Source: Microbacterium azadirachtae
GTDB lineage: Bacteria; Actinomycetota; Actinomycetes; Actinomycetales; Microbacteriaceae
Reading direction: 5' to 3'
Length of the DNA: 64,000 nt
Assembly (NCBI RefSeq): GCF_000956505.1
Contig: NZ_JYIX01000038.1
Coordinates: 62,001 to 126,000 of the forward strand
Below are positions 26,108 through 35,374 of the stretch, piece by piece. The position numbers and the translations under genes were made by a program. Position 1 is the stretch's first letter. Each line of letters opens with the position of its first letter. The notes under the pieces are model-generated. The model had not been told where the DNA came from. It ran no database searches and saw nothing but the letters and a program-made list of their open reading frames with translations.

Positions 26108-26663
26108 GCGACGGACCCGCCCCGTGCGCGGCGAGGAAACGTGCGGTGCGGTGGTAGCCGGGCCCATGGTGCATGCCCGCCAGGCGAGTGGCCGCGCGCC
26201 CGACGAGAGCCGGATCCGCCTGCACCATCAGGAGCGCCCACCCGTGTCGTTCCGGCAGCGTCACGGGCCAGCGCAGCAGATCGATCACGGTGCGCTCGGG
26301 AGTCGTCACGGCGACGCCGCCGAGGTGCTGCACGTCCGCGGGATCCAGGGCGGGGTCGTGAACGATGATCCGCCGCGACGCGGGAGCGCGCAGCCGGCGG
26401 CCGGAGGCGCTCTGCAGCTCGTGCGTCTCCGGCGCGGCGTCGCCGGCGCCGTGGATCCAGGCTGCGCTCATGCCGGCGAACGCCGCGTCGCGCATCCCCG
26501 CGACGAGCGAGGTCAGCGAGGAGGCGCGCAGGACAGCGGTCTCGACGAGATCGGCGGGGGCGAAGGCCTCGCCGAGTCCGACCACATCGCCGTCCAGGCG
26601 CGCCGCGGTGAGTTCGGCCAGGGAGAGCCGGTCTCCGGGGATGTGGAGGAACGCGCTGCGCAT
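26100..26663 (-). CDS. AbiEi-type antitoxin C-terminal domain protein (solitary)
   Basis: A 187-residue protein resembling the C-terminal domain of AbiEi antitoxins of type IV toxin-antitoxin systems: AAWIHGAGD, a basic stretch ASGRRLRAPASRRIIVHD, then VAVTTPERTVIDLLR (the TTPeRTv.Dl motif). An N-terminal helix-turn-helix is not evident, and no AbiEii nucleotidyltransferase toxin is encoded nearby, so it may be a stand-alone regulator or a relic. The ATG has only a weak GAAGG upstream. It converges on rel; a strong hairpin separates it from the DUF349 gene upstream. Confidence 0.65.
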   Translation of the reverse strand: MRSAFLHIPGDRLSLAELTAARLDGDVVGLGEAFAPADLVETAVLRASSLTSLVAGMRDAAFAGMSAAWIHGAGDAAPETHELQSASGRRLRAPASRRIIVHDPALDPADVQHLGGVAVTTPERTVIDLLRWPVTLPERHGWALLMVQADPALVGRAATRLAGMHHGPGYHRTARFLAAHGAGPSPS

Positions 26664-26684
26664 GCCTTCAGTGTGGGGCAGACG

Positions 26685-26720
26685 CCACAGGGCGGGGATC
26701 CGAAGACCCCCGCCCTGTGG
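26685..26720 (-). terminator. Hairpin terminator after the DUF349 gene
   Basis: CCACAGGGCGGGG (26685-26697) pairs perfectly over 13 bases with CCCCGCCCTGTGG (26708-26720). It lies 35 bases beyond the end of the minus-strand DUF349 gene and just before the AbiEi-type start. There is no T-run. Confidence 0.7.
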
Positions 26721-26754
26721 ACAACTCCGACGATGGTCGGTGCGCGATGCCTGC

Positions 26755-28374
26755 TCAGCCGTCGAGCGCGTTCAGCCAGGCGCGACGGGCCTCGAGAGCC
26801 TCGGTCGCCTCCTTGAGGGCCTTGGCGTTGCCGGACTTCTCGGCCGCATCGCGCTCGGCCTCGAGCTTGGCGATGGCCTGCTGGAGCTGCTCGCTCATCG
26901 CGCCGGCGCGGGCCTTCGTCTCGGGGTTGTTGCGCTTCCAGTCGACGTCCTCACGAGACTTGAGCTCCTGCTCGACGACGCGCAGACGGTCATCCAGCGC
27001 GCGCTCCTTCTCGCGCGGGAAGATCCGTCCGACCTCATCCCACTGACGCTGGATGCGGGTCAGGAGCGCACGGGCCTTGGTGAGGTTCGCCTCGTCGGCG
27101 ACGGCCTTGGCTTCCTCGAGCAGCGCGGTGCGCTCCTCGATGCGGGGAGCGGACTCCGCCTCGGTCGCCGCCGCCTGCTCGGCACGGGCCGAGTAGAGGG
27201 CGTCGCCCGCTGCCTTGAACCGGGCCCACAGTGCGTCATCGGCCTTGCGCCCGGCACGGCCGGCGGCCTTCCACTCGTCGAGCAGACCGCGGTAAGCAGG
27301 GATCCCGTCCACTCCCTTGGGCGCGAGCGCCTCCGCACGCTCCACCAGACGCGACTTGCGGTCGCGGGCGGCCTTGTGCGTCTCGTCGAGCTCTGCGTAG
27401 AACGCGCGTCGCTGGCGATCCACCGTGGCGCGCGCGTCGCGGAACCGCTTCCAGAGCTGGTTCGCCGCGCCCTTGGGCAGGCGGGGGCCGTTCTGCTGGT
27501 GGTTCTGCCACGCGTCGAACAGCGCGCCCATCTCCTCGGTGACCGACTTCCACTGCACGGAGGAGAGGTCCTGCGCGGCGATGGCCTCTGAGCGCTCCAC
27601 CAGGGCGGTGCGCTCGGCGATCGCGGCGTCGACGGCGGCCTTGGCCTCGACCGCTTCCGCGGCGGAGGCGTCGGCGAGGGAGCCGGTCAGCGCGTCGAGG
27701 CGGGCGCGCAGGTTCGCGAGATCGCCGACCGCCGCGGCGTCGGTGACCTCCACGACGAGGTGCTGCGCCTGCTTGGCGAGATCCGTGGCACCGGAGCCGC
27801 CGGCCTGCACGCGCTGTTCGAGAGTGTTCACCTTGAAGGCGATGTCCTCGAACTTGCGCACGAAGTAGGCGAGAGCCTCCGCGGGGGTTCCGTCGGGGTA
27901 CTGCCCGACCTCACGCCACTCCTCGCCCTCGCGCACCGACACGGTTCCGTCCTCGGTGACGCGTCCCCATTCGGCGGCGTCGCTCGTGCTCACCGGAGAG
28001 GGAGCGACGGGAGCGGCAGGCGCGGCGGGGCGGATCGCCGATGCCGGCGGGCGCGGCATGGCCGGCGGCCGGGGCATCGCCGACGGGCGCGGCGCGGGCG
28101 CGGGGACGGGCGGCTGCTCCTCGGCGACCGGGGCCTGCTCGGGTGCGGCGACCTCGGTGGGCGTGACCGCCTCCTCGGCGGGCGCCTCCGCCTCCTCACC
28201 GGGAGCGTCGGGCTGCTCTGCAGGGACGGCAACCTCGGCGACGGCGGGCTCGGAAGCCTCCGTCTCGACGACCTCGGACGCATCGGCGACAGGCGTCGTG
28301 GCGTTCTCGGTGTCGGGCTGCGAGGTCTGCGCGGCGTCGATCGGGTTTTCGGGGATGTGCTCTTCGGTGGACAC
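26755..28374 (-). CDS. DUF349 helical-repeat protein
   Basis: A 539-residue cytoplasmic protein. Residues 1-130 are acidic then Pro/Ala-rich low complexity (MPRPPAMPRPPA repeats). From about 210 to 525 it is made of repeated three-helix DUF349 units, recognisable by W...F (LWKRFRDARATVDRQRRAF, LWARFKAAGDALYSARAEQ). The function of this family is not established. Genes of this type are commonly found near rel in actinobacteria. The start is GTG with AAGGAG seven bases upstream. Confidence 0.88.
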   Translation of the reverse strand: MSTEEHIPENPIDAAQTSQPDTENATTPVADASEVVETEASEPAVAEVAVPAEQPDAPGEEAEAPAEEAVTPTEVAAPEQAPVAEEQPPVPAPAPRPSAMPRPPAMPRPPASAIRPAAPAAPVAPSPVSTSDAAEWGRVTEDGTVSVREGEEWREVGQYPDGTPAEALAYFVRKFEDIAFKVNTLEQRVQAGGSGATDLAKQAQHLVVEVTDAAAVGDLANLRARLDALTGSLADASAAEAVEAKAAVDAAIAERTALVERSEAIAAQDLSSVQWKSVTEEMGALFDAWQNHQQNGPRLPKGAANQLWKRFRDARATVDRQRRAFYAELDETHKAARDRKSRLVERAEALAPKGVDGIPAYRGLLDEWKAAGRAGRKADDALWARFKAAGDALYSARAEQAAATEAESAPRIEERTALLEEAKAVADEANLTKARALLTRIQRQWDEVGRIFPREKERALDDRLRVVEQELKSREDVDWKRNNPETKARAGAMSEQLQQAIAKLEAERDAAEKSGNAKALKEATEALEARRAWLNALDG

Positions 28375-28461
28375 GGTGAACTCCTTGCGCGGCGTGCCGC
28401 GGGAGGCGGAAAGGACAGGGCCAGCCTAGTACGCCGGACCGGTGCGCGAGAGGGACGCGGC

Positions 28462-28761
28462 TCAGCCGGCCGGGGTCTCCGTCGTCGTCGGCGCAGGCGT
28501 GGGAGCGGGGCTCGGCACGTCCGTCGGGCTGATCGTCGGGGAGGGAGACGGGGCGGGCGCTGTGGCCTCCGCATGCACGACCTGGCTCACGACGGCGCCG
28601 ATCACGATGACGGCTCCGGCGACCACGGCGATCGTGTTGTCGCGCACTCTGCGCCGGACGCTCCCGGCGTGCAGATCCAGGCGCGCGGCGTGCAGACGGG
28701 CGCGCTCCTGCTGGACACGAGCGCGCTGGTCGCGGGCGTTCGTCGGGCGGTGAGCGGCCAT
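28462..28761 (-). CDS. Small single-pass membrane protein of unknown function
   Basis: A 99-residue protein that I do not recognise. The N-terminal 41 residues are strongly basic with possible helical heptads (ARVQQERARLHAARLDL). Residues 43-62 form one membrane segment (IAVVAGAVIVIGAVVSQVV), and the last 35 residues are Pro/Ser/Thr-rich (repeated PSPTP-like units), fitting an extracytoplasmic stalk. The start is fixed by GGGAGG just before the ATG; the same frame is open far upstream, but that part overlaps rarA. It stands between rarA and the DUF349 gene. Confidence 0.7.
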   Translation of the reverse strand: MAAHRPTNARDQRARVQQERARLHAARLDLHAGSVRRRVRDNTIAVVAGAVIVIGAVVSQVVHAEATAPAPSPSPTISPTDVPSPAPTPAPTTTETPAG

Positions 28762-28881
28762 GGATCCTCCCTGGATGTCGAGGACCGAGCCTATCGCGAG
28801 AGCCTCGGCCCTCTGCGCAATGCGGGGGTCGACGGCGCACCGCGCGTCGCACTGTCGGCGCACGCCGTTAGCCTTGACCGC

Positions 28882-30219
28882 ATGACTCCTGCAGCTCCGC
28901 TGATGAGCGGCCAGACGCCGCTCGCCGTGCGGATGCGTCCGATCTCTCTCGACGAGGTCGCCGGACAGCAGCATCTGCTGCGCCCCGGATCGCCGATCGT
29001 GAGCCTTGCGGATCCGGCGGCGAAGACCGCGTCGAGTGTCTCGATGATCCTCTGGGGGCCACCAGGGACCGGCAAGACCACCCTCGCGCAGGCCATCGCC
29101 CGTTCGTCGGGACGGCGCTTCGTGGAGCTGTCCGCGATCACCGCCGGCGTGAAGGATGTGCGCGAGGTGATGCAGGAAGCGCTGAACCAGCGCGACCTGT
29201 ACGGCCAGTCGACGATCCTGTTCCTCGACGAGATCCACCGCTTCACCAAGGCGCAGCAGGACGCACTGCTGCCGGGGGTCGAGAACGGCTGGGTCATCCT
29301 CATCGCCGCGACCACGGAGAACCCGTCGTTCTCCGTGATCTCCCCGCTGCTGTCCCGGTCTCTGCTGCTCACCCTGAAACCCCTCACCGACGAAGACATC
29401 GGCGTCCTGATCGACAGGGCCGTGGCGGATCCGCGGGGCCTCAACGGGCGCGCAGCCCTGGATGATTCGGCCCGCGCCGCCCTGATCCGGCTCGCCTCCG
29501 GAGATGCGCGACGCGCGCTCACCGGCCTCGAGGCCGCAGCGGCCGTGGCGGCCTCGCCGGACCGCCTGACCGAGGACGAGACGCCGACCGTCACGGACGA
29601 CGACGTCGCGCAGGCCGTCGACCGTGCGCTCCTGCGGTACGACCGCCAGGGCGACGAGCACTACGACGTCATCAGCGCGTTCATCAAGTCGATCCGCGGT
29701 TCCGACGTCGACGCGGCCGTGCACTACCTCGCCCGCATGATCGAGGCGGGGGAGGATCCGCGCTTCATCGCGCGGCGCCTCGTGATCTCCGCCTCGGAGG
29801 ACATCGGCCTCGCCGATCCGCAGGCGCTCGTGATCGCCGTCGCGGCGGCCGACGCCGTCGCCTTCATCGGGATGCCGGAGGGGCGGATCCCGCTCGCGGA
29901 GGCGACCGTCTACCTCGCGACCACCGCGAAGTCCAACGCCGCGTATCTGGCGATCGATGCGGCGATCGCCGACATCCGTTCGGGCGGGTTCGGGCGGGTG
30001 CCCGTGCATCTGCGCGACGCGCACTACCCGGGGGCCAAGCGCCTCGGACACGGCAAGGGCTACCGCTATCCGCATGACAGCGACGCGGGGATCGTGCCGC
30101 AGCAGTACCTTCCCGACGAGCTGCAGGGGCGCCGCTACTATCAGCCCAAGGCGCTCGGCGGAGAGCGCGAGGTGCAGGCGCGACTGGAGCGCATCAGGAG
30201 GATCCTGGGGGAGGGGTAG
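28882..30219 (+). CDS. rarA: Replication-associated recombination ATPase RarA (MgsA)
   Basis: An AAA+ clamp-loader-like ATPase of the RarA/MgsA/WRNIP1 family that acts at stalled replication forks. From ATG 28882 it has 445 residues: Walker A GPPGTGKT (59-66), Walker B FLDEIHRF (114-121), sensor 1 AATTENPSF, sensor 2 GDARRAL, and the MgsA tetramerisation region with KSIRGSDVDAAVHYLARM and YPHD near the end. TAGCCT (28869-28874) lies seven bases before the ATG with no ribosome binding site, pointing to a leaderless mRNA. An upstream in-frame extension is rejected. The acyltransferase gene follows six bases later. Confidence 0.95.
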   Translation: MTPAAPLMSGQTPLAVRMRPISLDEVAGQQHLLRPGSPIVSLADPAAKTASSVSMILWGPPGTGKTTLAQAIARSSGRRFVELSAITAGVKDVREVMQEALNQRDLYGQSTILFLDEIHRFTKAQQDALLPGVENGWVILIAATTENPSFSVISPLLSRSLLLTLKPLTDEDIGVLIDRAVADPRGLNGRAALDDSARAALIRLASGDARRALTGLEAAAAVAASPDRLTEDETPTVTDDDVAQAVDRALLRYDRQGDEHYDVISAFIKSIRGSDVDAAVHYLARMIEAGEDPRFIARRLVISASEDIGLADPQALVIAVAAADAVAFIGMPEGRIPLAEATVYLATTAKSNAAYLAIDAAIADIRSGGFGRVPVHLRDAHYPGAKRLGHGKGYRYPHDSDAGIVPQQYLPDELQGRRYYQPKALGGEREVQARLERIRRILGEG

Positions 30220-30225
30220 ACGACC

Positions 30226-31527
30226 GTGGCACGAGCCGTTCCGAGGATCCCGCCCGACCGTGACCTCTCGATCGACTTCGTCCGTGCGATCTGCCTCCCC
30301 GTCGTGGTGCTGCTGCACGCGCTCCAGATGGGCATCGCCGGCGACCCGCTGCGGGCCTTCAACGCCCTCGCGGAGTGGAAGCCGCTGACGGCGATCACCT
30401 GGGTGGGCATGATCATGCCCACGTTCTTCATCGCCGGAGGCTTCGCGGGGATCACCACGTGGCGGCGCGTGCACGGCGCCGGAGGAACGGCCGCGGAGTA
30501 CATCCGCGCCAGGATGCTGCGACTCGCACGCCCTGTGCTGTTCGCGATGCTCGGCGTGCTGGCGGCGATGGGGATCCTCGCGCTGTGCGGAGCGGATCCC
30601 GAGTTTCTGCGCACCTTCGCGTTCCGGCTGGCCGAGCCTCTCTGGTTCATCGCGGTCTACGCGATCTGCACGTCGTCCGTTCCGCTGATGGCGGCGCTGC
30701 ACCGACGCGCCGCGTGGGCGACGTATTTCACGCTCGCCGGTCTCGCTGTGGCGGTCGACCTCGTGGACCGATACCTGCATGTGCCGGTCGGCGCACTGAA
30801 CTGGCTGTTCGTGTGGCTGTTCGTCCAGCAGCTCGGCTTCGGGGTGCGGGATCAGTGGTACTCGCGCCGTCCGCGCTGGCTGCTGCTCCTGCTCGCGCTG
30901 ACCGCCTACGCCCTCATGGCGGTCGCCGTACTCGGCATGGGATACGACCCGGACATGATCGCCAACTTGAACCCGCCGACCGTGCTGCTGCTCCTGCTCG
31001 GCCTCGCGCAGGTCTACCTGTTCACGCTGCTGCAGCCCGCCATCCGCGCGGCGATGCGACAGCGCCCGGTTCTCGTGGCCATCGGAGCACTCGGCATGTT
31101 CGGGATGGTCATCTACCTCTGGCACACGGTGGCGATGGCGGTCGTGGTCGGGGTGCAGCTCGCGCTCGGGCTGCCTTTCCCGCCCGTGCTGACCGCGACG
31201 TGGTGGATCACGCGGATCCCCTGGGTGCTCGCCATCGTCGCGGTGGTCGCGGTCCTGTGCCTCATCGTGCCGCGCCTGGAGCGGCTCTGGCCCGACGAGC
31301 GATCGCGGCGCATGCCCCTGTGGGCGGCGCTCGTGTGCGCGGCGGCGCTCGTGCTGAGCGTCGGCTGGGTGCTCACCCAGGGGTATCTCACGCCTGGTAG
31401 CGCACTGGCCGTGGTCCTGCTCGCCGCGGCGATCGCGTGGCTCACGGCCGGAGGACCCGCGCGAGGTGTTCCGTTCGATGCGGCGCCCTGGCGCTCCGAC
31501 CGCACCGAGACAGGCGCCCAAGCTTGA
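30226..31527 (+). CDS. Acyltransferase-3 family membrane protein
   Basis: A 433-residue polytopic membrane protein of the acyltransferase-3 (OafA/NodX-like) family, which O-acylates cell-surface or exported molecules. It shows DLSIDFVRAICLPVVVLLHAL at the N-terminus, with the family's R and H residues, IMPTFFIAGGFAG, and about ten further hydrophobic segments. The acceptor is unknown. The GTG start follows GGGGGAGGGG about seven bases downstream of the rarA stop region, so the gene is probably cotranscribed with rarA. It has no separate SGNH domain. Confidence 0.85.
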   Translation: MARAVPRIPPDRDLSIDFVRAICLPVVVLLHALQMGIAGDPLRAFNALAEWKPLTAITWVGMIMPTFFIAGGFAGITTWRRVHGAGGTAAEYIRARMLRLARPVLFAMLGVLAAMGILALCGADPEFLRTFAFRLAEPLWFIAVYAICTSSVPLMAALHRRAAWATYFTLAGLAVAVDLVDRYLHVPVGALNWLFVWLFVQQLGFGVRDQWYSRRPRWLLLLLALTAYALMAVAVLGMGYDPDMIANLNPPTVLLLLLGLAQVYLFTLLQPAIRAAMRQRPVLVAIGALGMFGMVIYLWHTVAMAVVVGVQLALGLPFPPVLTATWWITRIPWVLAIVAVVAVLCLIVPRLERLWPDERSRRMPLWAALVCAAALVLSVGWVLTQGYLTPGSALAVVLLAAAIAWLTAGGPARGVPFDAAPWRSDRTETGAQA

Positions 31528-31685
31528 TCTGATAGCATGGATCGGCTCGAAACCGTGTTTTCGGGCATCTCTCCACTCCTGCACCACCCTCTCGTCCGCC
31601 CCGGCGTGCGCTCGTGAGGGGCGGAATCGAGACGATACGTCCGCGAGCCGTGATCGACACGGCCGCGTATCGAAAGGAACACTTC

Positions 31686-32315
31686 GTGGTTACGAAGTCC
31701 CAGGACCGCCGTAAGGTCCGCCTGTCCCGTGCTCTCGGCATCCCCCTCACCCCGAAGGCTGCCAAGTACCTCGAGAAGCGTCCCTACGCTCCGGGCGAGC
31801 ACGGCCGCACCAAGCGCAAGCAGGACAGCGACTACGCCGTCCGTCTGCGCGAGAAGCAGCGTCTTCGCGAGCAGTACGGCATCCGCGAGAAGCAGCTGGT
31901 CATCCAGTTCAACGAGGCCCGTCGCAAGGACGGCCTGACGGGTGAGAACCTCGTCGAGCAGCTCGAGATGCGTCTGGACGCGCTCGTGGTCCGCGCCGGT
32001 TTCGCGCGCACCACCGCGCAGGCGCGTCAGCTCGTCGTGCACCGTCACATCCTCGTCGACGGCCAGCTCGTCGACCGCCCGTCCTTCCGCGTGAAGCCGG
32101 GTCAGCTCATCCACGTCAAGCCCAAGAGCGAGGGCCTCGAGCCCTTCCAGGTGGCGGCCGCCGGCGGTCACGCCGAGGTGCTGCCCCCGGTTCCGGGTTA
32201 CCTCGAGGTCGAGCTCGACAAGCTGGAGGCCCGTCTGGTCCGTCGTCCGAAGCGCGCCGAGGTCCCCGTGACCTGTGACGTGCAGCTGGTCGTCGAGTAC
32301 TACGCCGCGCGCTGA
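31686..32315 (+). CDS. rpsD: 30S ribosomal protein S4
   Basis: Ribosomal protein S4 binds 16S rRNA and nucleates small-subunit assembly. The 209 residues match the family length. The N-terminal domain has KVRLSRALGIPLTPKAAKY and RPYAPGEHG, lacking the zinc-binding cysteines (C-minus type). The S4 RNA-binding domain spans about 98-160 (LEMRLDALVVRAGFA). The start is GTG at 31686, after GAAAGGAAC. A 158-base spacer before it carries TAGCAT (31533-31538). It stands outside any ribosomal protein operon, as is usual when S4 is encoded near alaS in actinobacteria. Confidence 0.97.
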   Translation: MVTKSQDRRKVRLSRALGIPLTPKAAKYLEKRPYAPGEHGRTKRKQDSDYAVRLREKQRLREQYGIREKQLVIQFNEARRKDGLTGENLVEQLEMRLDALVVRAGFARTTAQARQLVVHRHILVDGQLVDRPSFRVKPGQLIHVKPKSEGLEPFQVAAAGGHAEVLPPVPGYLEVELDKLEARLVRRPKRAEVPVTCDVQLVVEYYAAR

Positions 32316-32362
32316 GTTCAGCGACTCTGCTCTCGGAGTTCAGCGAACTCTGAGAACACGCC

Positions 32363-32395
32363 GAGGAGGCGTCGGGGGTATCCCCGGCGCCTCCT
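32363..32395 (+). terminator. Hairpin terminator after rpsD
   Basis: GAGGAGGCGTCGGGG and CCCCGGCGCCTCCTT pair with one mismatch around GTAT. Just upstream the sequence GAGTTCAGCGA occurs twice (32314-32324 and 32337-32347), the second copy forming a small hairpin with AACTC. Confidence 0.7.
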
Positions 32396-32455
32396 TCGCG
32401 TTTGCGCATACGATGGAGACCGTTGTGACGTGCGACCCGATCCGGAGGTGGTGAC

Positions 32456-32647
32456 ATGAAGACCCTGCTGTGGTTCCTCATCGGCGTGATCGGCGGCTTC
32501 GTCGCCGCGCACTTCCTGAACAAGGATCCGCGCGGACACGACGTGCTGGCGGCCGTCGACGACCGGATCAACGAATTCACCGGCATCCTCGCCGACGCGT
32601 TCCACGCGCAGGAGGCCCGCCTCACTCAGGACGGACCCGCGGACTGA
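32456..32647 (+). CDS. Small membrane-anchored protein before alaS
   Basis: A 63-residue protein with one N-terminal membrane segment (about 3-20, LLWFLIGVIGGFVAAHFL) and an acidic soluble tail with a short helix (DRINEFTGILADAFHAQE). Small proteins of this form are seen between rpsD and alaS in related actinobacteria; their role is unknown to me. GGAGGTGGTG precedes the ATG, and TACGAT (32407-32412) is a plausible -10 box. It probably belongs to the alaS transcription unit. Confidence 0.78.
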   Translation: MKTLLWFLIGVIGGFVAAHFLNKDPRGHDVLAAVDDRINEFTGILADAFHAQEARLTQDGPAD

Positions 32648-32713
32648 CGCGGATCCGCCCTCTCCCGATTCCGCGCTTCGGCGCGCCCTGACAGCAAGGA
32701 CCCCTCGACGAGC

Positions 32714-35374
32714 ATGAAGACCGCGGAGATCGCGCAGCGCTACCTGAGCTACTTCGAGAAGAACGATCACCTGATCGTCCCCTCGGCGTCGCTGGTCAGC
32801 GACGACCCCTCGCTGCTGTTCACCGTGGCCGGCATGGTGCCGATGATCCCGTATCTCACGGGCGTGGTCCCCGCTCCGCATTCGCGCATCGCCGACCTGC
32901 AGAAGTGCATCCGCACCAACGACATCGAAGAGGTCGGCCGCACGGCGCGGCACGGCACCTTCTTCCAGATGCTCGGCAACTGGTCGTTCGGGGACTACTT
33001 CAAGGAAGGCGCGATCCGTTACGCCTGGGAGCTGCTGACCGGTTCCGAGAGCGACGGCGGACTCGGCTTCGACGAGAAGGACCTCTGGGTCACGGTCTTC
33101 GAGACGGACGACGAGGCCGAGGCCATCTGGCGCGACGTGATCGGTCTGAAGCCGGAGCGCATTCAGCGTCTGGGCCGTGCGGACAACTACTGGAACACGG
33201 GACAGCCCGGTCCCGGCGGCCCGGACAGCGAGATCTTCTTCGACCGCGGACCCGCCTACGGCCAGGACGGGGGACCGGCGGTCGACGACAACCGGTTCCT
33301 GGAGATCTGGAACCTCGTGTTCATGCAGGACTTCATCGACAACATCCGCGGCAAGACCGAGTTCGACATCGTGGGCGAACTCCCCATGAAGAACATCGAC
33401 ACCGGCATGGGCCTCGAGCGCGTCGCCTTCCTCAAGCAGGGCGTCGAGAACATGTACGAGACGGATCAAGTGCGGCCCGTGCTGGACCGGGCGGTCGAGC
33501 TGTCGGGGCTCCGTTACGGCGCCGAGCACGCCGACGACGTCCGCTTCCGCGTCGTCGCGGACCACGTGCGCTCTTCGCTCATGCTGCTCTCCGACGGCGT
33601 GCGCCCGTCGAACGAAGGCCGCGGCTACATCCTGCGCCGGCTCATGCGCCGCACTGTGCGATCGATGCGGCTCCTCGGCGTCGACGAGCCGGTGTTCCCT
33701 GAGCTCTTCATCGCATCCAAGGAAGCGATGAAGAGCGCCTATCCGATCCTCGAGCAGGACTGGGCGCAGCTCTCCGCCGCGGCGAACGCGGAGGAGGAGA
33801 CCTTCCGCCGCACGCTCGACGCGGGATCCACGATCCTCGACCTGGCTCTCGCCGACACGAAGAAGTCTGGCTCGGAGACGCTCAAGGGCTCCGAGGCGTT
33901 CCTGCTGCACGACACCTACGGCTTCCCGATCGATCTCACCCTCGAGATCGCCGAGGAGGCAGGGCTCAATGTCGACCGCGTCGCGTTCGACTCCCTCATG
34001 CAGGAGCAGCGCTCCCGCGCCAAGGCCGATGCGCGCAACCGCAAGCGTCAGATCGCCGACGTGTCGGTGTACGGAGACCTGCGCGCGAAGGGCGAGACCG
34101 CGTTCCTCGGCTACGACGAGCTCGAGGCGAGCTCGACCGTCCTCGGGATCCTCGTCGACGGCCAGCCCGTCCGCAGCGCCGCCGAGGGCCAGGTGGCGGA
34201 GGTCGTCCTCGCCGAGACCACGCTCTACGCCGAGTCGGGCGGCCAGGTCGCCGACAAGGGCGTCATCACCGGTCCCGGTTACGCGCTCGAGGTGCTGGAC
34301 GTGCAGCGTCCCGTTCCCGGCCTGATCAGCCACACGGTCGAGGTGACCACCGGCGTGGTCTCGATCGACGCCCCGGCGACGACGACCGTGGACGCGGCCA
34401 ACCGCCGCGCCGCGCGCCAGGCGCACTCCGCCACGCACCTCGTGCATGCGGCCCTGCGGGACACGCTCGGCAAGACCGCGACCCAGGCCGGATCCCTGAA
34501 CCGCGCCGGATACCTGCGCTTCGACTTCTCGTGGGGTCAGGCGCTGTCCGGCGACACCAAGACCGAGATCGAGGAGATCGCGAACCGCGCCGTGCAGGAC
34601 GGGCTCGAGGTCACCACGCGGATCATGTCGCTCGACGACGCGAAGGCCGCGGGTGCCATGGCGCTGTTCGGCGAGAAGTACGGCTCGACCGTGCGCATGG
34701 TCGACATCGGCGGCGCCTGGTCGCGCGAGCTGTGCGCCGGCACGCACGTGGCCTCGAGCGCCGAGATCGGCCTCATCAACCTGGTCGGGGAGTCCTCGGT
34801 CGGTGCGTCGAACCGTCGGGTGGAGGCACTCGTCGGTGCGGACGCCTTCCGCGAGTTCGCCGCCGAGCGCGCCCTCGTGTCCCAGCTCACCTCCGCGCTC
34901 AAGACGCCGCGCGACCAGCTCACGGAACGCGTGGCCGACCTCGCGGCGCAGCTCAAGGCCGCCGAGAAGCGGATCGCCCAGTTCGAGGCCGCGGAGCGCG
35001 CGGGGCGCGTCCCCGCGATCGCGCAGACCGCGACCTCCCTCGGCGCACTGCAGTTCGTCGCGCACGACCTCGGCGAGGTCGGCGGGGCGGACGAGGTGCG
35101 CGAGATCGCGACCGGCGTGCGCGACACCTTCGGTTCCGCGGCCGCGGTCGCGGCGATCTCCGGGGTCGCGAACGGCCGGCCGATGGTGGTCATCGCGACC
35201 AACGACTCCGCTCGCGCCCAGGGCGCGAAGGCCGGTGCTCTGGCCAAGATCGCCGCGGGCGTGCTCGGCGGCGGCGGCGGCGGTCGTGACGACGTCGCGC
35301 AGGGCGGCGGGTCCGATGCGGCGGCGCTGCCTGCGGCGTTCTCCGCGATCGAGCAGGAGCTGCGTCGCGCGTGA
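32714..35374 (+). CDS. alaS: Alanyl-tRNA synthetase
   Basis: A class II synthetase that charges tRNA-Ala and hydrolyses mischarged Ser/Gly. The 886 residues have the N-terminal catalytic domain (DPSLLFTVAGMVPM, RHGTFFQMLGNWSFGDYFKE), the tRNA recognition part with VVADHVRSSLMLLSDGVRPSNEGRGYILRRL, the editing domain with AESGGQVADKG, HSATHLVHAAL and CAGTH, and a C-terminal coiled coil and C-Ala domain ending in a Gly-rich GGGGGGRDD. It starts the alaS-ruvX-mltG-aro unit and overlaps ruvX by four bases. Confidence 0.97.
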   Translation: MKTAEIAQRYLSYFEKNDHLIVPSASLVSDDPSLLFTVAGMVPMIPYLTGVVPAPHSRIADLQKCIRTNDIEEVGRTARHGTFFQMLGNWSFGDYFKEGAIRYAWELLTGSESDGGLGFDEKDLWVTVFETDDEAEAIWRDVIGLKPERIQRLGRADNYWNTGQPGPGGPDSEIFFDRGPAYGQDGGPAVDDNRFLEIWNLVFMQDFIDNIRGKTEFDIVGELPMKNIDTGMGLERVAFLKQGVENMYETDQVRPVLDRAVELSGLRYGAEHADDVRFRVVADHVRSSLMLLSDGVRPSNEGRGYILRRLMRRTVRSMRLLGVDEPVFPELFIASKEAMKSAYPILEQDWAQLSAAANAEEETFRRTLDAGSTILDLALADTKKSGSETLKGSEAFLLHDTYGFPIDLTLEIAEEAGLNVDRVAFDSLMQEQRSRAKADARNRKRQIADVSVYGDLRAKGETAFLGYDELEASSTVLGILVDGQPVRSAAEGQVAEVVLAETTLYAESGGQVADKGVITGPGYALEVLDVQRPVPGLISHTVEVTTGVVSIDAPATTTVDAANRRAARQAHSATHLVHAALRDTLGKTATQAGSLNRAGYLRFDFSWGQALSGDTKTEIEEIANRAVQDGLEVTTRIMSLDDAKAAGAMALFGEKYGSTVRMVDIGGAWSRELCAGTHVASSAEIGLINLVGESSVGASNRRVEALVGADAFREFAAERALVSQLTSALKTPRDQLTERVADLAAQLKAAEKRIAQFEAAERAGRVPAIAQTATSLGALQFVAHDLGEVGGADEVREIATGVRDTFGSAAAVAAISGVANGRPMVVIATNDSARAQGAKAGALAKIAAGVLGGGGGGRDDVAQGGGSDAAALPAAFSAIEQELRRA

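Noticed and set aside
27760..28881. N-terminal extension of rarA by about 370 codons
   Set aside because: The extension is a Gly/Arg-rich shadow of the DUF349 gene; the RarA family begins at the ATG at 28882.
28462..31587. A 1041-codon minus-strand frame that includes the small membrane protein
   Set aside because: Only the last 99 codons have a ribosome binding site and protein-like composition; the rest is antisense to rarA and the acyltransferase gene.
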